A stretch of DNA of 64,000 bases from Streptomyces sp. TRM49041 (GTDB lineage Bacteria > Actinomycetota > Actinomycetes > Streptomycetales > Streptomycetaceae), in contig NZ_VSRY01000173.1 of the NCBI RefSeq assembly GCF_008271805.1, forward strand, positions 124,001 through 188,000, written 5' to 3'. The notes below the pieces were generated by a model. The model did no database searches. It was given only the letters and a program-made list of their open reading frames with translations, and was not told the origin of the DNA. Positions within the stretch are counted from its first letter, which is position 1, and each line of letters opens with the position of its first letter. The position numbers and the translations under genes were made by a program. This document shows positions 1 to 7,452 of the stretch, one piece after another.

Positions 1-654
1 GAACGACAGCACGGTGAGCGAGCCGCCCAGGACCGGGTGCGCGCCCCGGTCGTAGGGGAGCACCTGAAGCGTAACTTTGGCCAACGCTTCTGACACAGAC
101 AGCAGATGGCCAAGCTGCTCCCGCATCACGGCCGGTCCGCCGATCGACCGCCGCAGTACCGCCTCGTCGAGGACGACCCACAGCACTGGGGCGTCTTCTC
201 GGTACAGCAACTTCTGGCGAGCGAGTCGTGCCGTCAGCATGTCTTCAAGTTGGTCCCCCACGGTGGGGACGGCGACGGTCAGCAACTCCCTTACGTACGC
301 CGGGGTCTGGAGCATGCCCGGGACCGTATGGGACACATACTTCTGGATCTTGTGCGAGTCCGCTTCCAAGCGCACGTACTTCCTGGCCCAGTCGGGAATC
401 GGCGTCCGTACGACATGCATCCACAGGTCCACCAGCTCCCCGTCCGCGCCAAGCAGGCGGTCCAGCTTCTCCACGACCTGCTGCGTCGGGGTTTCCGTGC
501 CCAGTTCGAACCTGGCGATCATGCTGTGTGCGATCGGGATCTTCTGGCCCAGCTTCTTCTGCGTCAGGCCCGCGTTCACACGGAGCTTTCGCAGCTTCGC
601 GCCGAAGAGCGCCGAAAGGGACCGCGTGGGATCGAGTTCTTTGGGTGCGGGCAT
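1..654 (-). CDS. XRE-family regulator with DUF5753 domain (3' end beyond window)
   Basis: The frame stays open from ATG at 654 to the left edge, about 218 codons, so the C-terminus is missing. An N-terminal XRE helix-turn-helix (about residues 14-70, with KLRKLRVNAGLTQKKLGQKI and SMIARFELGTETP) is followed by the region typical of DUF5753/Scr1-like Streptomyces regulators (VPGMLQTPAYVRELL, LDEAVLRRSIGG, LQVLPYDRGAHP). Such proteins usually sit next to a small partner gene, and here a small ORF is divergent at 766. Family knowledge suggests DNA binding with a sensor or antitoxin-like C-terminus. The ligand is unknown. Confidence 0.85.
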   Translation of the reverse strand, partial: MPAPKELDPTRSLSALFGAKLRKLRVNAGLTQKKLGQKIPIAHSMIARFELGTETPTQQVVEKLDRLLGADGELVDLWMHVVRTPIPDWARKYVRLEADSHKIQKYVSHTVPGMLQTPAYVRELLTVAVPTVGDQLEDMLTARLARQKLLYREDAPVLWVVLDEAVLRRSIGGPAVMREQLGHLLSVSEALAKVTLQVLPYDRGAHPVLGGSLTVLSF

Positions 655-765
655 AAGTGTTCCCCGGTTTTCGCTCGCCGCGTCGAAAGTCGCTACCCCT
701 GGTGAACGTATCGCTACGCGCCGATGCTGGGAGGTGGAACCACGAACCGGGCCCGGAAAGGGGCA

Positions 766-1011
766 ATGCGCATGGGAATCGCTGAACGCATGGCGTCGGC
801 CGAGCGGATCAGGGAGGCGGAACAGGCGTGCGACGAGCTGCGTGCCGCGCTGACCGAGGTGGGGGTCACCCTCCCGTCGCTGGGGTTGGACTGCGTATCG
901 CTCGCGGCGGACCCGCCGTACCCGCTGGTCGAGTTGGGGCGCTGCGCGCCGGGGACCGCCCGGCAGCTGGCGGAGGCGCTGTCGGCCGGGGTCCGTGCCG
1001 AGGGCCGCTGA
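766..1011 (+). CDS. small hypothetical protein divergent from XRE regulator
   Basis: An 81-residue acidic, Leu/Ala-rich protein without signal peptide or membrane segment. ATG 766 is chosen because GGAAAGGGG lies just upstream; an upstream in-frame ATG at 724 has no such site. The C-terminal half (VSLAADPPYPLVELGRCAPG, then ARQLAEAL) looks like a small folded domain but I do not recognise a family. It is divergent from the DUF5753 regulator with about 110 bp between them, an arrangement often seen for a regulator and its small partner. It is not the usual DUF397 partner. Function unknown. Confidence 0.65.
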   Translation: MRMGIAERMASAERIREAEQACDELRAALTEVGVTLPSLGLDCVSLAADPPYPLVELGRCAPGTARQLAEALSAGVRAEGR

Positions 1012-1022
1012 GCGGAAACGGC

Positions 1023-1069
1023 GAAGGCCGTGACCACCCCGCGGGTACCGCATGGGGGTCACGGCCTTC
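1023..1069. terminator. hairpin between convergent genes
   Basis: A 13-bp perfect stem (GAAGGCCGTGACC at 1023-1035 with its complement at 1057-1069) lies between two convergent genes. There is no U-run, as is usual in Streptomyces. It could end transcription from both sides. Confidence 0.7.
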
Positions 1070-1095
1070 TTCCGGCCGCGTGCAGCGCACAGGGC

Positions 1096-1647
1096 TCAGT
1101 GGCGCGGGCGCGAGAACCAGGCCGCGCCGTCGGACTTGCCGACGAAGACGGCGACCAGGATGGCCAGCACCGTGTGGGCCAGGCCGACGAGGACGAACGG
1201 GTAGACACCCAGGACGGCGGTGATGATGCCGAACACCAGCGCGGTGATACGGATGCCGTTGCCGCCGCTGCCGAACTTGGCGCCGAGGACGACGGCGAAC
1301 ACGCCCCACGCGAGGATGAGCAGGGTGACGAACCAGATCACGCCGACTGACATGTCGGCGAACTGCTGGAACTGGATGTCGTCCTTCAGCGTCGGGTCGT
1401 CCTTGGCGGCGGCGACGCCGAGGGCGATCATCGCGCCGATGATGACGCCGATGACCTGGAGGCCGCCGATGACGAAGAGCATCACGCGCGCCGCCTTGAC
1501 GCCGCCCGGCATCTCGAGCGGGGCGCCCGGGTAGCCGCCGCCGGGGCCGTAGGGCTGGACCGGCGGGGCCTGCGGGTAGCCGTAGCCGGGCTGGGCGGGC
1601 TGCTGCGGCTGCTGGCCGTAGGGGTTGTTCGGGTCGCCGAAACTCAT
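1096..1647 (-). CDS. Pro/Gly/Tyr-rich four-helix membrane protein
   Basis: 183 residues. The start is ATG 1647, preceded by GGAGG on the minus strand; the frame is open further upstream but without a ribosome site. The first 55 residues are a cytoplasmic Pro/Gln/Gly/Tyr-rich tail (NPYGQQPQQPAQPGYGYPQ). Four hydrophobic segments follow, roughly residues 62-85, 105-128, 132-152 and 155-175, and a conserved-looking C-terminus AAWFSRPRH. Related actinobacterial proteins are annotated only as hypothetical membrane proteins. It is divergent from folD, with 243 bp between them that hold no other gene. Confidence 0.8.
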   Translation of the reverse strand: MSFGDPNNPYGQQPQQPAQPGYGYPQAPPVQPYGPGGGYPGAPLEMPGGVKAARVMLFVIGGLQVIGVIIGAMIALGVAAAKDDPTLKDDIQFQQFADMSVGVIWFVTLLILAWGVFAVVLGAKFGSGGNGIRITALVFGIITAVLGVYPFVLVGLAHTVLAILVAVFVGKSDGAAWFSRPRH

Positions 1648-1890
1648 GGCGTATTCCTCCGTGGGTTGTGCTTGTGCGGGGACGCGCGGCCCGCGCGGAG
1701 GAACTGTTTGCACATGTACGCGCCGCATTGTCCCCCCGGCACTGCCCGCGGCATTGCAGCGGTCATCGTGGTATTAAGATCACCTTTTTGTCCAGTCGGA
1801 ATGTGAGACTGTTGTGCACATGCAACCTCGCCACCCGTGCTGGCGGACCGGAATTGGAAGAGGACGGGGGTCATCCGCGAGGATGGGCAC

Positions 1891-2757
1891 ATGAGCGCCC
1901 AGATTCTCGACGGCAAGGCCACCGCCGCAGCGATCAAGTCCGATCTGACCGCCCGGGTGGCGGACCTCAAGGCCAGGGGCATCACGCCGGGGCTCGGAAC
2001 GGTGCTGGTCGGCGATGACGTCGGCAGCCAGAAATACGTGGCGGGGAAGCACCGTGACTGCGCCCAGGTTGGTATCGCGTCGATCCAGCGGGAGTTGCCG
2101 GGAACGGCGACGCAGGAGGAGATCGAGGCGGTCGTCCGCGAGCTGAACGAGGACCCGGCCTGTACCGGGTACATCGTGCAGCTGCCGCTCCCCAAGGGCG
2201 TCGACACGAACCGGGTCCTGGAGCTGATGGACCCGGCCAAGGACGCGGACGGGCTGCACCCGATGAACCTGGGTCGGCTGGTGCTGAACGAGCCCGCGCC
2301 GCTGCCCTGCACGCCGGCGGGCATCGTGACGCTGCTGCGGCGGCACGGTGTGGAGATCGCCGGGGCACATGTGGTGGTCGTCGGGCGCGGCGTCACCATC
2401 GGGCGGCCGATGCCGCTGCTGCTGACGCGGCGCTCCGAGAACGCCACCGTCACGCAGTGCCACACGGGTACGCGGGACCTGGCCGCGCAGCTGCGGCAGG
2501 CCGACATCGTGGTGGCCGCCGCGGGCGTACCGCACCTGATCAAGCCGGAGGACATCAAGCCGGGCGCCGCCGTTCTGGACGTCGGCGTGAGCCGCGACGA
2601 GAGCGGCAAGATCCTGGGCGATGTGCACCCGGGTGTACGGGAGGTGGCCGGCTGGGTCGCCCCGAACCCGGGCGGCGTGGGCCCGATGACCCGCGCCCAG
2701 CTGCTCGTCAACGTCGTCGAGGCGGCCGAGCGCGCCGCGGCCGACACCGCGAACTGA
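1891..2757 (+). CDS. folD: bifunctional methylenetetrahydrofolate dehydrogenase/methenyltetrahydrofolate cyclohydrolase
   Basis: 288 residues, the usual FolD length. It oxidises 5,10-methylene-THF to methenyl-THF with NADP and hydrolyses that to 10-formyl-THF in the cytosol. Visible signatures are the catalytic lysine region SQKYVAGKHRDC, the QLPLPKGVD segment, CTPAGIVTLLRR, the nucleotide-binding VVVGRGVTIGRPMP and the C-terminal NPGGVGPMTRAQL. ATG 1891 is chosen because the homologous sequence starts there (MSAQILDGK); the ribosome site GAGGATGGG is modest. The DUF3017 gene follows after 18 bp and is probably cotranscribed. glyA at 24.7 kb serves the same one-carbon pool. Confidence 0.97.
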   Translation: MSAQILDGKATAAAIKSDLTARVADLKARGITPGLGTVLVGDDVGSQKYVAGKHRDCAQVGIASIQRELPGTATQEEIEAVVRELNEDPACTGYIVQLPLPKGVDTNRVLELMDPAKDADGLHPMNLGRLVLNEPAPLPCTPAGIVTLLRRHGVEIAGAHVVVVGRGVTIGRPMPLLLTRRSENATVTQCHTGTRDLAAQLRQADIVVAAAGVPHLIKPEDIKPGAAVLDVGVSRDESGKILGDVHPGVREVAGWVAPNPGGVGPMTRAQLLVNVVEAAERAAADTAN

Positions 2758-2775
2758 GCCGGAGAGGGCCACCCC

Positions 2776-3663
2776 ATGGGCGTACGGGCGAACGACGGAA
2801 CCCCCCGCACAGCGGACTCCGACAGCCCCGAGACGGCGAGTGACGCGGCGGAGACCGACGACGCGGAGAGCGGCGCGGGCGGGGGTGGCGCGGCAGGCAC
2901 CGGCACCGGCGATTCCGCTGCGGACCACGCCGGCGCCGGCGGGTCCGGCGCCGCGAGCGGGGCCGGCCGGGACGGCGCCGGGAACGACGCCGGGAACGAC
3001 GCCGGGAACGACGCCGGGAACGACGCCGGGAACGACGCCGGGAACGACGCCGGGAACGGTGACGGCGCGCGGTCCGGTGCCGTGGACGCGGCGGCCGAGG
3101 CCGTGGTCCGGGCCGTCGCCGTGGACGGCCGCCAGGACAGGGAGCAGGAGCCGGGGCCGGACGAGTCGGAGGCGCCCGGGGAGGAGTCGGCGGTGGCGCC
3201 GGAACAGGCCGCGGACCAGGCCCCCGAGCCCGACCCGGATGCCGATCCCGGCCCTGCCTCCGTGGCGACGCGACAGCGGGCGACCGCGGTCACACAGGGC
3301 ACCGCCCGACCCGAAGGCGGCGGCAGGGCCGCGCCCGGCGACGCGCCCGCGCCCGCCCGGCAGTGGCCGCTGCTCAGCGTGCTCGGACTCACCGCGCTCG
3401 GGCTTCTCGTCATCGGGACCGACCTGTTCCGGCACGCGCCCCGCGTCGGCGCACTCCTGATCGGCGCCGCGCTGCTGACGGGCGCCGGGCTGCGGCGCAC
3501 CCTGCCGTCGGTCGGGATGCTGGCCGTACGTTCCCGGTTCACCGACATGATCACGTATGGCGTGCTCGGCGGGGGCATAGTGCTGTTCGCCCTCATGACC
3601 CAGCCGAATCCATGGCTGGAGATCCCGTTCCTGAAGGAAGCCGTCCGCTTCACCGTGCGGTAG
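2776..3663 (+). CDS. DUF3017 membrane protein with long low-complexity N-terminus
   Basis: 295 residues from ATG 2776, preceded by GGAGAGG. The last ~100 residues form the DUF3017 domain: three hydrophobic helices (LLSVLGLTALGLLVIG, VGALLIGAALLTGAGL, ITYGVLGGGIVLFALM) and a conserved C-terminal stretch with LEIPFLKEAVRF. About 190 preceding residues are a disordered Ala/Gly/Asp/Glu-rich region with seven AGND-type repeats. The gene follows folD by 18 bp, the order usually seen in Streptomyces. The function of DUF3017 is unknown. The long repeat-bearing tail is the unusual part. Confidence 0.88.
   Translation: MGVRANDGTPRTADSDSPETASDAAETDDAESGAGGGGAAGTGTGDSAADHAGAGGSGAASGAGRDGAGNDAGNDAGNDAGNDAGNDAGNDAGNGDGARSGAVDAAAEAVVRAVAVDGRQDREQEPGPDESEAPGEESAVAPEQAADQAPEPDPDADPGPASVATRQRATAVTQGTARPEGGGRAAPGDAPAPARQWPLLSVLGLTALGLLVIGTDLFRHAPRVGALLIGAALLTGAGLRRTLPSVGMLAVRSRFTDMITYGVLGGGIVLFALMTQPNPWLEIPFLKEAVRFTVR
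2977..3060 (+). repeat. seven-unit 12-bp tandem repeat inside the DUF3017 gene
   Basis: GCCGGGAACGAC is repeated in frame six times, followed by a seventh unit ending GGT, encoding AGND x6 then AGNG. The copies are identical at nucleotide level, which suggests recent slippage expansion. Unit number may vary between strains without breaking the frame. Confidence 0.95.
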
Positions 3664-4030
3664 CGGCTGCGGCTGCGGCTGCGGTGGCGGTGGCGGCTGC
3701 GGCGCACGGAGCGGGGGCGCCCTCCTCCCCTGCGGGAGGGCGGCCCGCCCTCCCGTGCCGTCGGTCGGTTGCAGCTCTCGCATCCGTACGCGGCGAGCGA
3801 TGGCGCCCATCCCCTCCCCCGGGACAGGACGGGCGCCGTCCCGCACGAACAGCGTCATGGACGCGCCAATTTCGATCAAGAGATGTCCTGTCCCTGTGGC
3901 ACGGAGGTGACTATTCCGGAACTCTGTGGGCACTGGGCCACGACTGCGAAACGGGCCGCCGGAACTGCCATCCTGGCTTCGCGCATCTCAAGTTGCGGGA
4001 GCAGGCACCACGGGGGGACGAGGGGGAACG
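3664..4030. other. intergenic region with GC repeat and hairpin
   Basis: No convincing gene. Positions 3663-3703 are a degenerate GCGGCT/GCGGTG repeat directly after the DUF3017 stop. A compact hairpin (CGGGAGGGCG, 3-nt loop, CGCCCTCCCG; about 3733-3755) probably ends the folD-DUF3017 transcript. The rest, less GC-rich around 3865-3960, presumably holds the promoter of the XRE/DUF2690 gene; I see no clear -35/-10 pair. Confidence 0.6.
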
Positions 4031-5032
4031 ATGCCGCGTTGGAAGGCGTTACCGGAGGAGCTCGATCCGCAGGTCCGGGAGTTCGCGGGCCAGTTGCGCA
4101 GGCTGGTGGACCGCAGCGGGCTGAGCATCGCCGCGGTCGCGGACCGTACGGGCTACAGCAAGACGTCGTGGGAGCGTTGTCTGAACGGGCGGCTGCCGGC
4201 GCCCAAGGGGGCGATCCTGGCGCTGGCCGAGGTGACCGGGACGAACCCGGTCCATCTGACCACCATGTGGGAGCTGGCCGAGCGGGCCTGGAGCCGCGCC
4301 GAGACGCGCCAGGGCCGGACCGCGGAGGCCATCCGCATCTCCCAGGCTCGCGCGGACCTGAGCGACCCGGGCGCCGCCGCCGGTACGGACCCTGCCCCGG
4401 CCGGTCACCCGATCCCCCACCATCCGCCACCCGCCGCCGCCCCGGCCCGTACCCCCGCCCGCGTCCCGGGCCCTACCCCGGGTCAGACCCGGCGCACGGT
4501 CGTCACATTCCTCGCCGGCGCCGTGGGCGCCCTCCTCCTCGTCGCCGCGGCCGTCCTCCTCACCGACCTTGGCGGCGACCGAGGCGACCGCGCCGCCACC
4601 TCCGGTAGCGGCACCACCCCCGCCATCACCCCCACCACCACCCCCGCCACCACACCCCCGACGTCCCCCAGCCCGAGCGCCCCGCCGCAACTCCCCGCGG
4701 GCGTCGAGTGCTTCGGCGCCGACTGCGCCGGCCGGGACCCGGAGACCATGGGCTGCGGCGGCCGGTACGCCACGACGGTCACCTCCGCGACGGTCGCCCC
4801 CGCCAGGGTCGAGGTCCGCTACAGCAAGACCTGCGGCGCCGCCTGGGCCCGTATCACCCGAGCCCACCTCGGAGACACGGTCACGGTCACGGTCGACGGC
4901 ACCACCCGTGACGCCACGGTCCGCACCGACGACGACGCGTACACCCCGATGGTCCCCGTCACCTCCGGCGCCGAAGCCACCGCCTGCGCCACCCTGAAGA
5001 GCGGCAAGAAGGGCTGCACGGCCGCCCCGTGA
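4031..5032 (+). CDS. membrane-anchored XRE protein with extracytoplasmic DUF2690 domain
   Basis: 333 residues from ATG 4031, preceded by GAGGGGGA. Order: XRE-type helix-turn-helix (about residues 8-75, with LVDRSGLSIAAVADRTGYSK and LALAEVTGTNP), a Pro/Ala-rich linker, one transmembrane helix (VVTFLAGAVGALLLVAAAVLL, about 157-180), a Thr/Pro/Ser-rich spacer, and a C-terminal DUF2690 domain with paired cysteines (CFGADCAGRDP, YSKTCGAAWARI). The layout suggests a one-protein link between the cell envelope and DNA or cytoplasmic partners, like RodZ-type proteins. This role is inferred. Its neighbours folD and mdh are metabolic and give no clue. Confidence 0.87.
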   Translation: MPRWKALPEELDPQVREFAGQLRRLVDRSGLSIAAVADRTGYSKTSWERCLNGRLPAPKGAILALAEVTGTNPVHLTTMWELAERAWSRAETRQGRTAEAIRISQARADLSDPGAAAGTDPAPAGHPIPHHPPPAAAPARTPARVPGPTPGQTRRTVVTFLAGAVGALLLVAAAVLLTDLGGDRGDRAATSGSGTTPAITPTTTPATTPPTSPSPSAPPQLPAGVECFGADCAGRDPETMGCGGRYATTVTSATVAPARVEVRYSKTCGAAWARITRAHLGDTVTVTVDGTTRDATVRTDDDAYTPMVPVTSGAEATACATLKSGKKGCTAAP

Positions 5033-5102
5033 CCGCGCGGTGTCCTCCGTTCGGGTGAGCTGTGACACAAGGGGCAGGGGGTTGAAGGAGGGTCGGGTCG
5101 GA

Positions 5103-5136
5103 TAGCCTGACCGCTGGATATCTCCATGTCGAGAGA
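5103..5136 (+). promoter_or_regulatory. candidate mdh promoter and inverted-repeat operator
   Basis: TAGCCT at 5103-5108 could be a -10 element. Just downstream, TATCTC and GAGAGA flank a 6-nt centre (5119-5136), five of six positions symmetrical, the form of a MarR- or GntR-type operator. It would overlap the start region of an mdh transcript with a ~110-nt leader. The regulator is unknown. Confidence 0.4.
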
Positions 5137-5228
5137 GTCGCGCGGCGACCCCGGGCATCCTCGGCGCCGGAGACGTCCCGCACCAGGGGCAGGGACCCCC
5201 ACCGCCAGCTGTCTTACGGAGATCGCAC

Positions 5229-6218
5229 ATGACCCGCACTCCCGTGAATGTCACCGTGACCGGCGCGGCCGGCCAGATCGGTTACGCGCTGCTCTTCCGC
5301 ATCGCCTCCGGTCACCTGCTCGGCGCGGACGTGCCGGTCAAGCTCCGTCTCCTGGAGATCCCGCAGGGGCTGAAGGCCGCAGAGGGTACGGCCATGGAGC
5401 TCGACGACTGCGCCTTCCCGCTGCTGCGCGGCATCGAGATCACCGACGACCCGAACGTCGCCTTCGACGGCGCCAACGTCGCCCTCCTCGTCGGCGCCCG
5501 CCCGCGCACCAAGGGCATGGAGCGCGGCGACCTGCTGGAGGCCAACGGCGGCATCTTCAAGCCGCAGGGCAAGGCCATCAACGACCACGCCGCGGACGAC
5601 ATCAAGGTCCTGGTCGTCGGCAACCCGGCCAACACCAACGCCCTCATCGCCCAGGCCGCCGCCCCGGACGTACCGGCCGAGCGCTTCACCGCGATGACCC
5701 GCCTCGACCACAACCGCGCGATCTCGCAGCTGGCCGCCAAGACCGGTGCCGCCGTCTCCGACATCAAGCGGCTGACGATCTGGGGCAACCACTCCGCGAC
5801 GCAGTACCCGGACATCTTCCACGCCACCATCGCCGGCAAGAGCGCCGCCGAGGTCGTCAACGACGAGAAGTGGCTGGCCGACGAGTTCATCCCGACCGTC
5901 GCCAAGCGCGGCGCCGCGATCATCGAGGCCCGTGGCGCCTCGTCCGCCGCCTCCGCCGCGAACGCCGCGATCGACCACGTCCACACGTGGGTGAACGGCA
6001 CCGCCGAAGGCGACTGGACCTCCATGGGCATCCCGTCCGACGGCTCGTACGGCGTGGCGGAGGGCCTCATCTCCTCCTTCCCCGTCACCTGCAAGGACGG
6101 CAAGTACGAGATCGTCCAGGGCCTGGACATCAACGAGTTCTCCCGCGCCCGCATCGACGCCTCGGTGCAGGAGCTGACGGAGGAGCGCGACGCCGTCCGC
6201 GGCCTCGGCCTCATCTGA
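5229..6218 (+). CDS. mdh: malate dehydrogenase
   Basis: 329 residues. It interconverts malate and oxaloacetate with NAD(H) in the TCA cycle. Family signatures: nucleotide-binding VTGAAGQIGYALLFRIASG at the N-terminus, VLVVGNPANTNAL, the substrate-binding MTRLDHNRA and the catalytic-histidine segment IWGNHSATQYPD. The length fits the actinobacterial 'cytosolic-type' MDH group. ATG 5229 follows a GGAG. Apparently monocistronic, with its own promoter region and an imperfect downstream hairpin. The sdh operon at 35-38 kb encodes the preceding TCA steps' complex. Confidence 0.97.
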   Translation: MTRTPVNVTVTGAAGQIGYALLFRIASGHLLGADVPVKLRLLEIPQGLKAAEGTAMELDDCAFPLLRGIEITDDPNVAFDGANVALLVGARPRTKGMERGDLLEANGGIFKPQGKAINDHAADDIKVLVVGNPANTNALIAQAAAPDVPAERFTAMTRLDHNRAISQLAAKTGAAVSDIKRLTIWGNHSATQYPDIFHATIAGKSAAEVVNDEKWLADEFIPTVAKRGAAIIEARGASSAASAANAAIDHVHTWVNGTAEGDWTSMGIPSDGSYGVAEGLISSFPVTCKDGKYEIVQGLDINEFSRARIDASVQELTEERDAVRGLGLI

Positions 6219-6230
6219 GACCCGTCGTTC

Positions 6231-6268
6231 ACCGCCCCCGGTCGGCCTCGTGCCGCCGGGGGCGCGGT
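6231..6268 (+). terminator. imperfect GC-rich hairpin after mdh
   Basis: ACCGCCCCCGG (6231-6241) pairs with CCGGGGG-CGCGGT (6256-6268) with a 2-nt bulge, 12 bp after the mdh stop. A likely terminator without U-run. Confidence 0.5.
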
Positions 6269-6290
6269 GTTTCCGGCGGCCCGGCCACGC

Positions 6291-6324
6291 CGCCCCCGCC
6301 CCCGCCCCCGCCCCCGCCCCCGCC
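6291..6324. repeat. CGCCCC hexamer microsatellite
   Basis: Nearly six perfect copies of a GCCCCC hexamer between mdh and the XRE gene. Likely slippage-prone; one strand could form a G-rich structure. Confidence 0.85.
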
Positions 6325-6521
6325 AACCACGGCGTACCAGCACAGCACCGCCACCGCCAGGACGAGCGCCGCCCGCGGCAGCGCGATCGCACCCGGCAGT
6401 CGCAGCAGGCGCCCGGGCCCCGCTCGCCGAAGAGCCGGTTCAGCAGCCGCAGCAGGTCCTCCCGTCCGGGCCGCCGCCCCTCGACCGGCGTGTGTGCGGC
6501 CAAGCACATCATCCATATGGA

Positions 6522-6551
6522 TTGTTGCGCGAGCGCTATCGAATGTAGTAC
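6522..6551 (+). promoter_or_regulatory. candidate promoter for a leaderless transcript
   Basis: TTGTTG (6522-6527) and TAGTAC (6546-6551) are spaced by 18 bp. Transcription would begin at about 6558-6561, on or next to the ATG at 6561, which has no ribosome-binding site. This fits leaderless initiation. Confidence 0.5.
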
Positions 6552-6560
6552 TTCTTATAC

Positions 6561-6818
6561 ATGAGCGAGCAGGTGCACAACAGGCTGGCCGTGGTGCGAG
6601 CCGAACGGAAGGTGTCGAGACAGGCACTCGCCGAAGCGGTCGGCGTCCACTACCAGACCATCGGCTACATCGAGCGCGGGCAGTACAACCCCAGCCTCGA
6701 CCTGGCGCTGAAGCTGGCCGCCTTCTTCCGGCTCCCCGTGGAGGCGCTGTTCTCCCTGGAGCCTTTCCAGCCGCTCACGAACGAGATCTACGGGGACCAC
6801 GGGAGGACCAACTCATGA
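6561..6818 (+). CDS. small XRE-family regulator
   Basis: 85 residues, almost entirely one helix-turn-helix domain (NRLAVVRAERKVSRQALAEA, then VHYQTIGYIERGQYNPSL and LALKLAAFFRLPVEALFS). This is the short stand-alone XRE type often paired with a membrane protein of unknown function. No Shine-Dalgarno sequence precedes the ATG, so translation is probably leaderless. Its stop overlaps the next start (ATGA), so the two products are coupled. Likely an autoregulator of this two-gene operon; this is inferred from context. Confidence 0.88.
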   Translation: MSEQVHNRLAVVRAERKVSRQALAEAVGVHYQTIGYIERGQYNPSLDLALKLAAFFRLPVEALFSLEPFQPLTNEIYGDHGRTNS

Positions 6819-7345
6819 ACACCGCTACACGCTACGACCGGCACATGTACGCGCTCATGAACCGGCGCGACACCGCGCCGTTCTACGCGACGGCCGCGCG
6901 CAGGCGCGCCCTCGTCGGCGTGCACGTCGTACTCACCGCCTCCACGGTGGCCTCCTGGCTCGGTGTGGTCGTCGGCGGCGCCTTCTGGGCGATTTTCGCG
7001 ATGCTCGGCCTGCTGCTGCCCTGGATGATCGCCAACGGTGGCATCAACGCGGCCACCCGCGGCCTGCTCGAACTGCGCGGCCGGATGCTCGACGAGCGGC
7101 AGCTCGCCGAGCGCGACCGGGTCCGCGCTCTCGCGCACCGCATCACCACCTGGCTGCTCGGCCTCGGTACGGCCGCGTTCGGCGCCGTGCTGTGGGCGAC
7201 CGACATTCAGCTGGGCGGTCACCTCGTCTTCACCGTGCTCGTGACGGCCCTCGTCGTGCACTGGCTGATGCCGCTGTGGGTGTCGGGACTGCGCGTACAG
7301 GACGACATCCAGGGGGGTGTCGAGGACACGGTGGATGTCATGTAA
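6815..7345 (+). CDS. four-helix membrane protein coupled to XRE regulator
   Basis: 176 residues, starting at ATG 6815 with GGGAGGA upstream inside the XRE gene. Hydrophobic segments at about residues 29-50, 52-70, 108-128 and 134-155, with a charged loop between the second and third (LLELRGRMLDERQLAERDRV). The C-terminus is acidic and cytoplasmic (VQDDIQGGVEDTVDVM). It resembles the DUF2178-like or hypothetical membrane partners of small XRE regulators, but I cannot assign a family firmly. Function unknown. Confidence 0.82.
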   Translation: MNTATRYDRHMYALMNRRDTAPFYATAARRRALVGVHVVLTASTVASWLGVVVGGAFWAIFAMLGLLLPWMIANGGINAATRGLLELRGRMLDERQLAERDRVRALAHRITTWLLGLGTAAFGAVLWATDIQLGGHLVFTVLVTALVVHWLMPLWVSGLRVQDDIQGGVEDTVDVM

Positions 7346-7452
7346 GTGACCCGTGCCACTTTTGCGCATGCTTTCCACCACCCAGGGCAGGTGCCCGGGT
7401 CGCCGGTTACGGCCGGACTTGACCGCACCGGGTACGGAAGGCAACACGCGAA

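Larger units (their letters stand above)
6229..6512 (-). pseudogene. possible frameshifted small membrane protein
   Basis: On the minus strand the first ~35 codons from ATG 6512 have protein-like sequence and high GC3 (TPVEGRRPGREDLLRLLNRL, FGERGPG). After that the gene-like signal moves to another frame, which encodes a hydrophobic helix (PRAALVLAVAVLCWYAVV) and a glycine run from the GCCCCC repeat. This could be one small ORF broken by a +1/-1 shift, or chance in GC-rich DNA. I could not test it. It overlaps the mdh terminator. Confidence 0.25.

Noticed and set aside
2977..3060. CRISPR-like array
   Set aside because: The repeat is a 12-bp in-frame coding unit without spacers.
1644..3707. 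687- and 717-codon minus-strand frames opposite folD/DUF3017
   Set aside because: Shadow frames with no domain and Pro/Ser/Arg bias; the plus strand has recognised genes.
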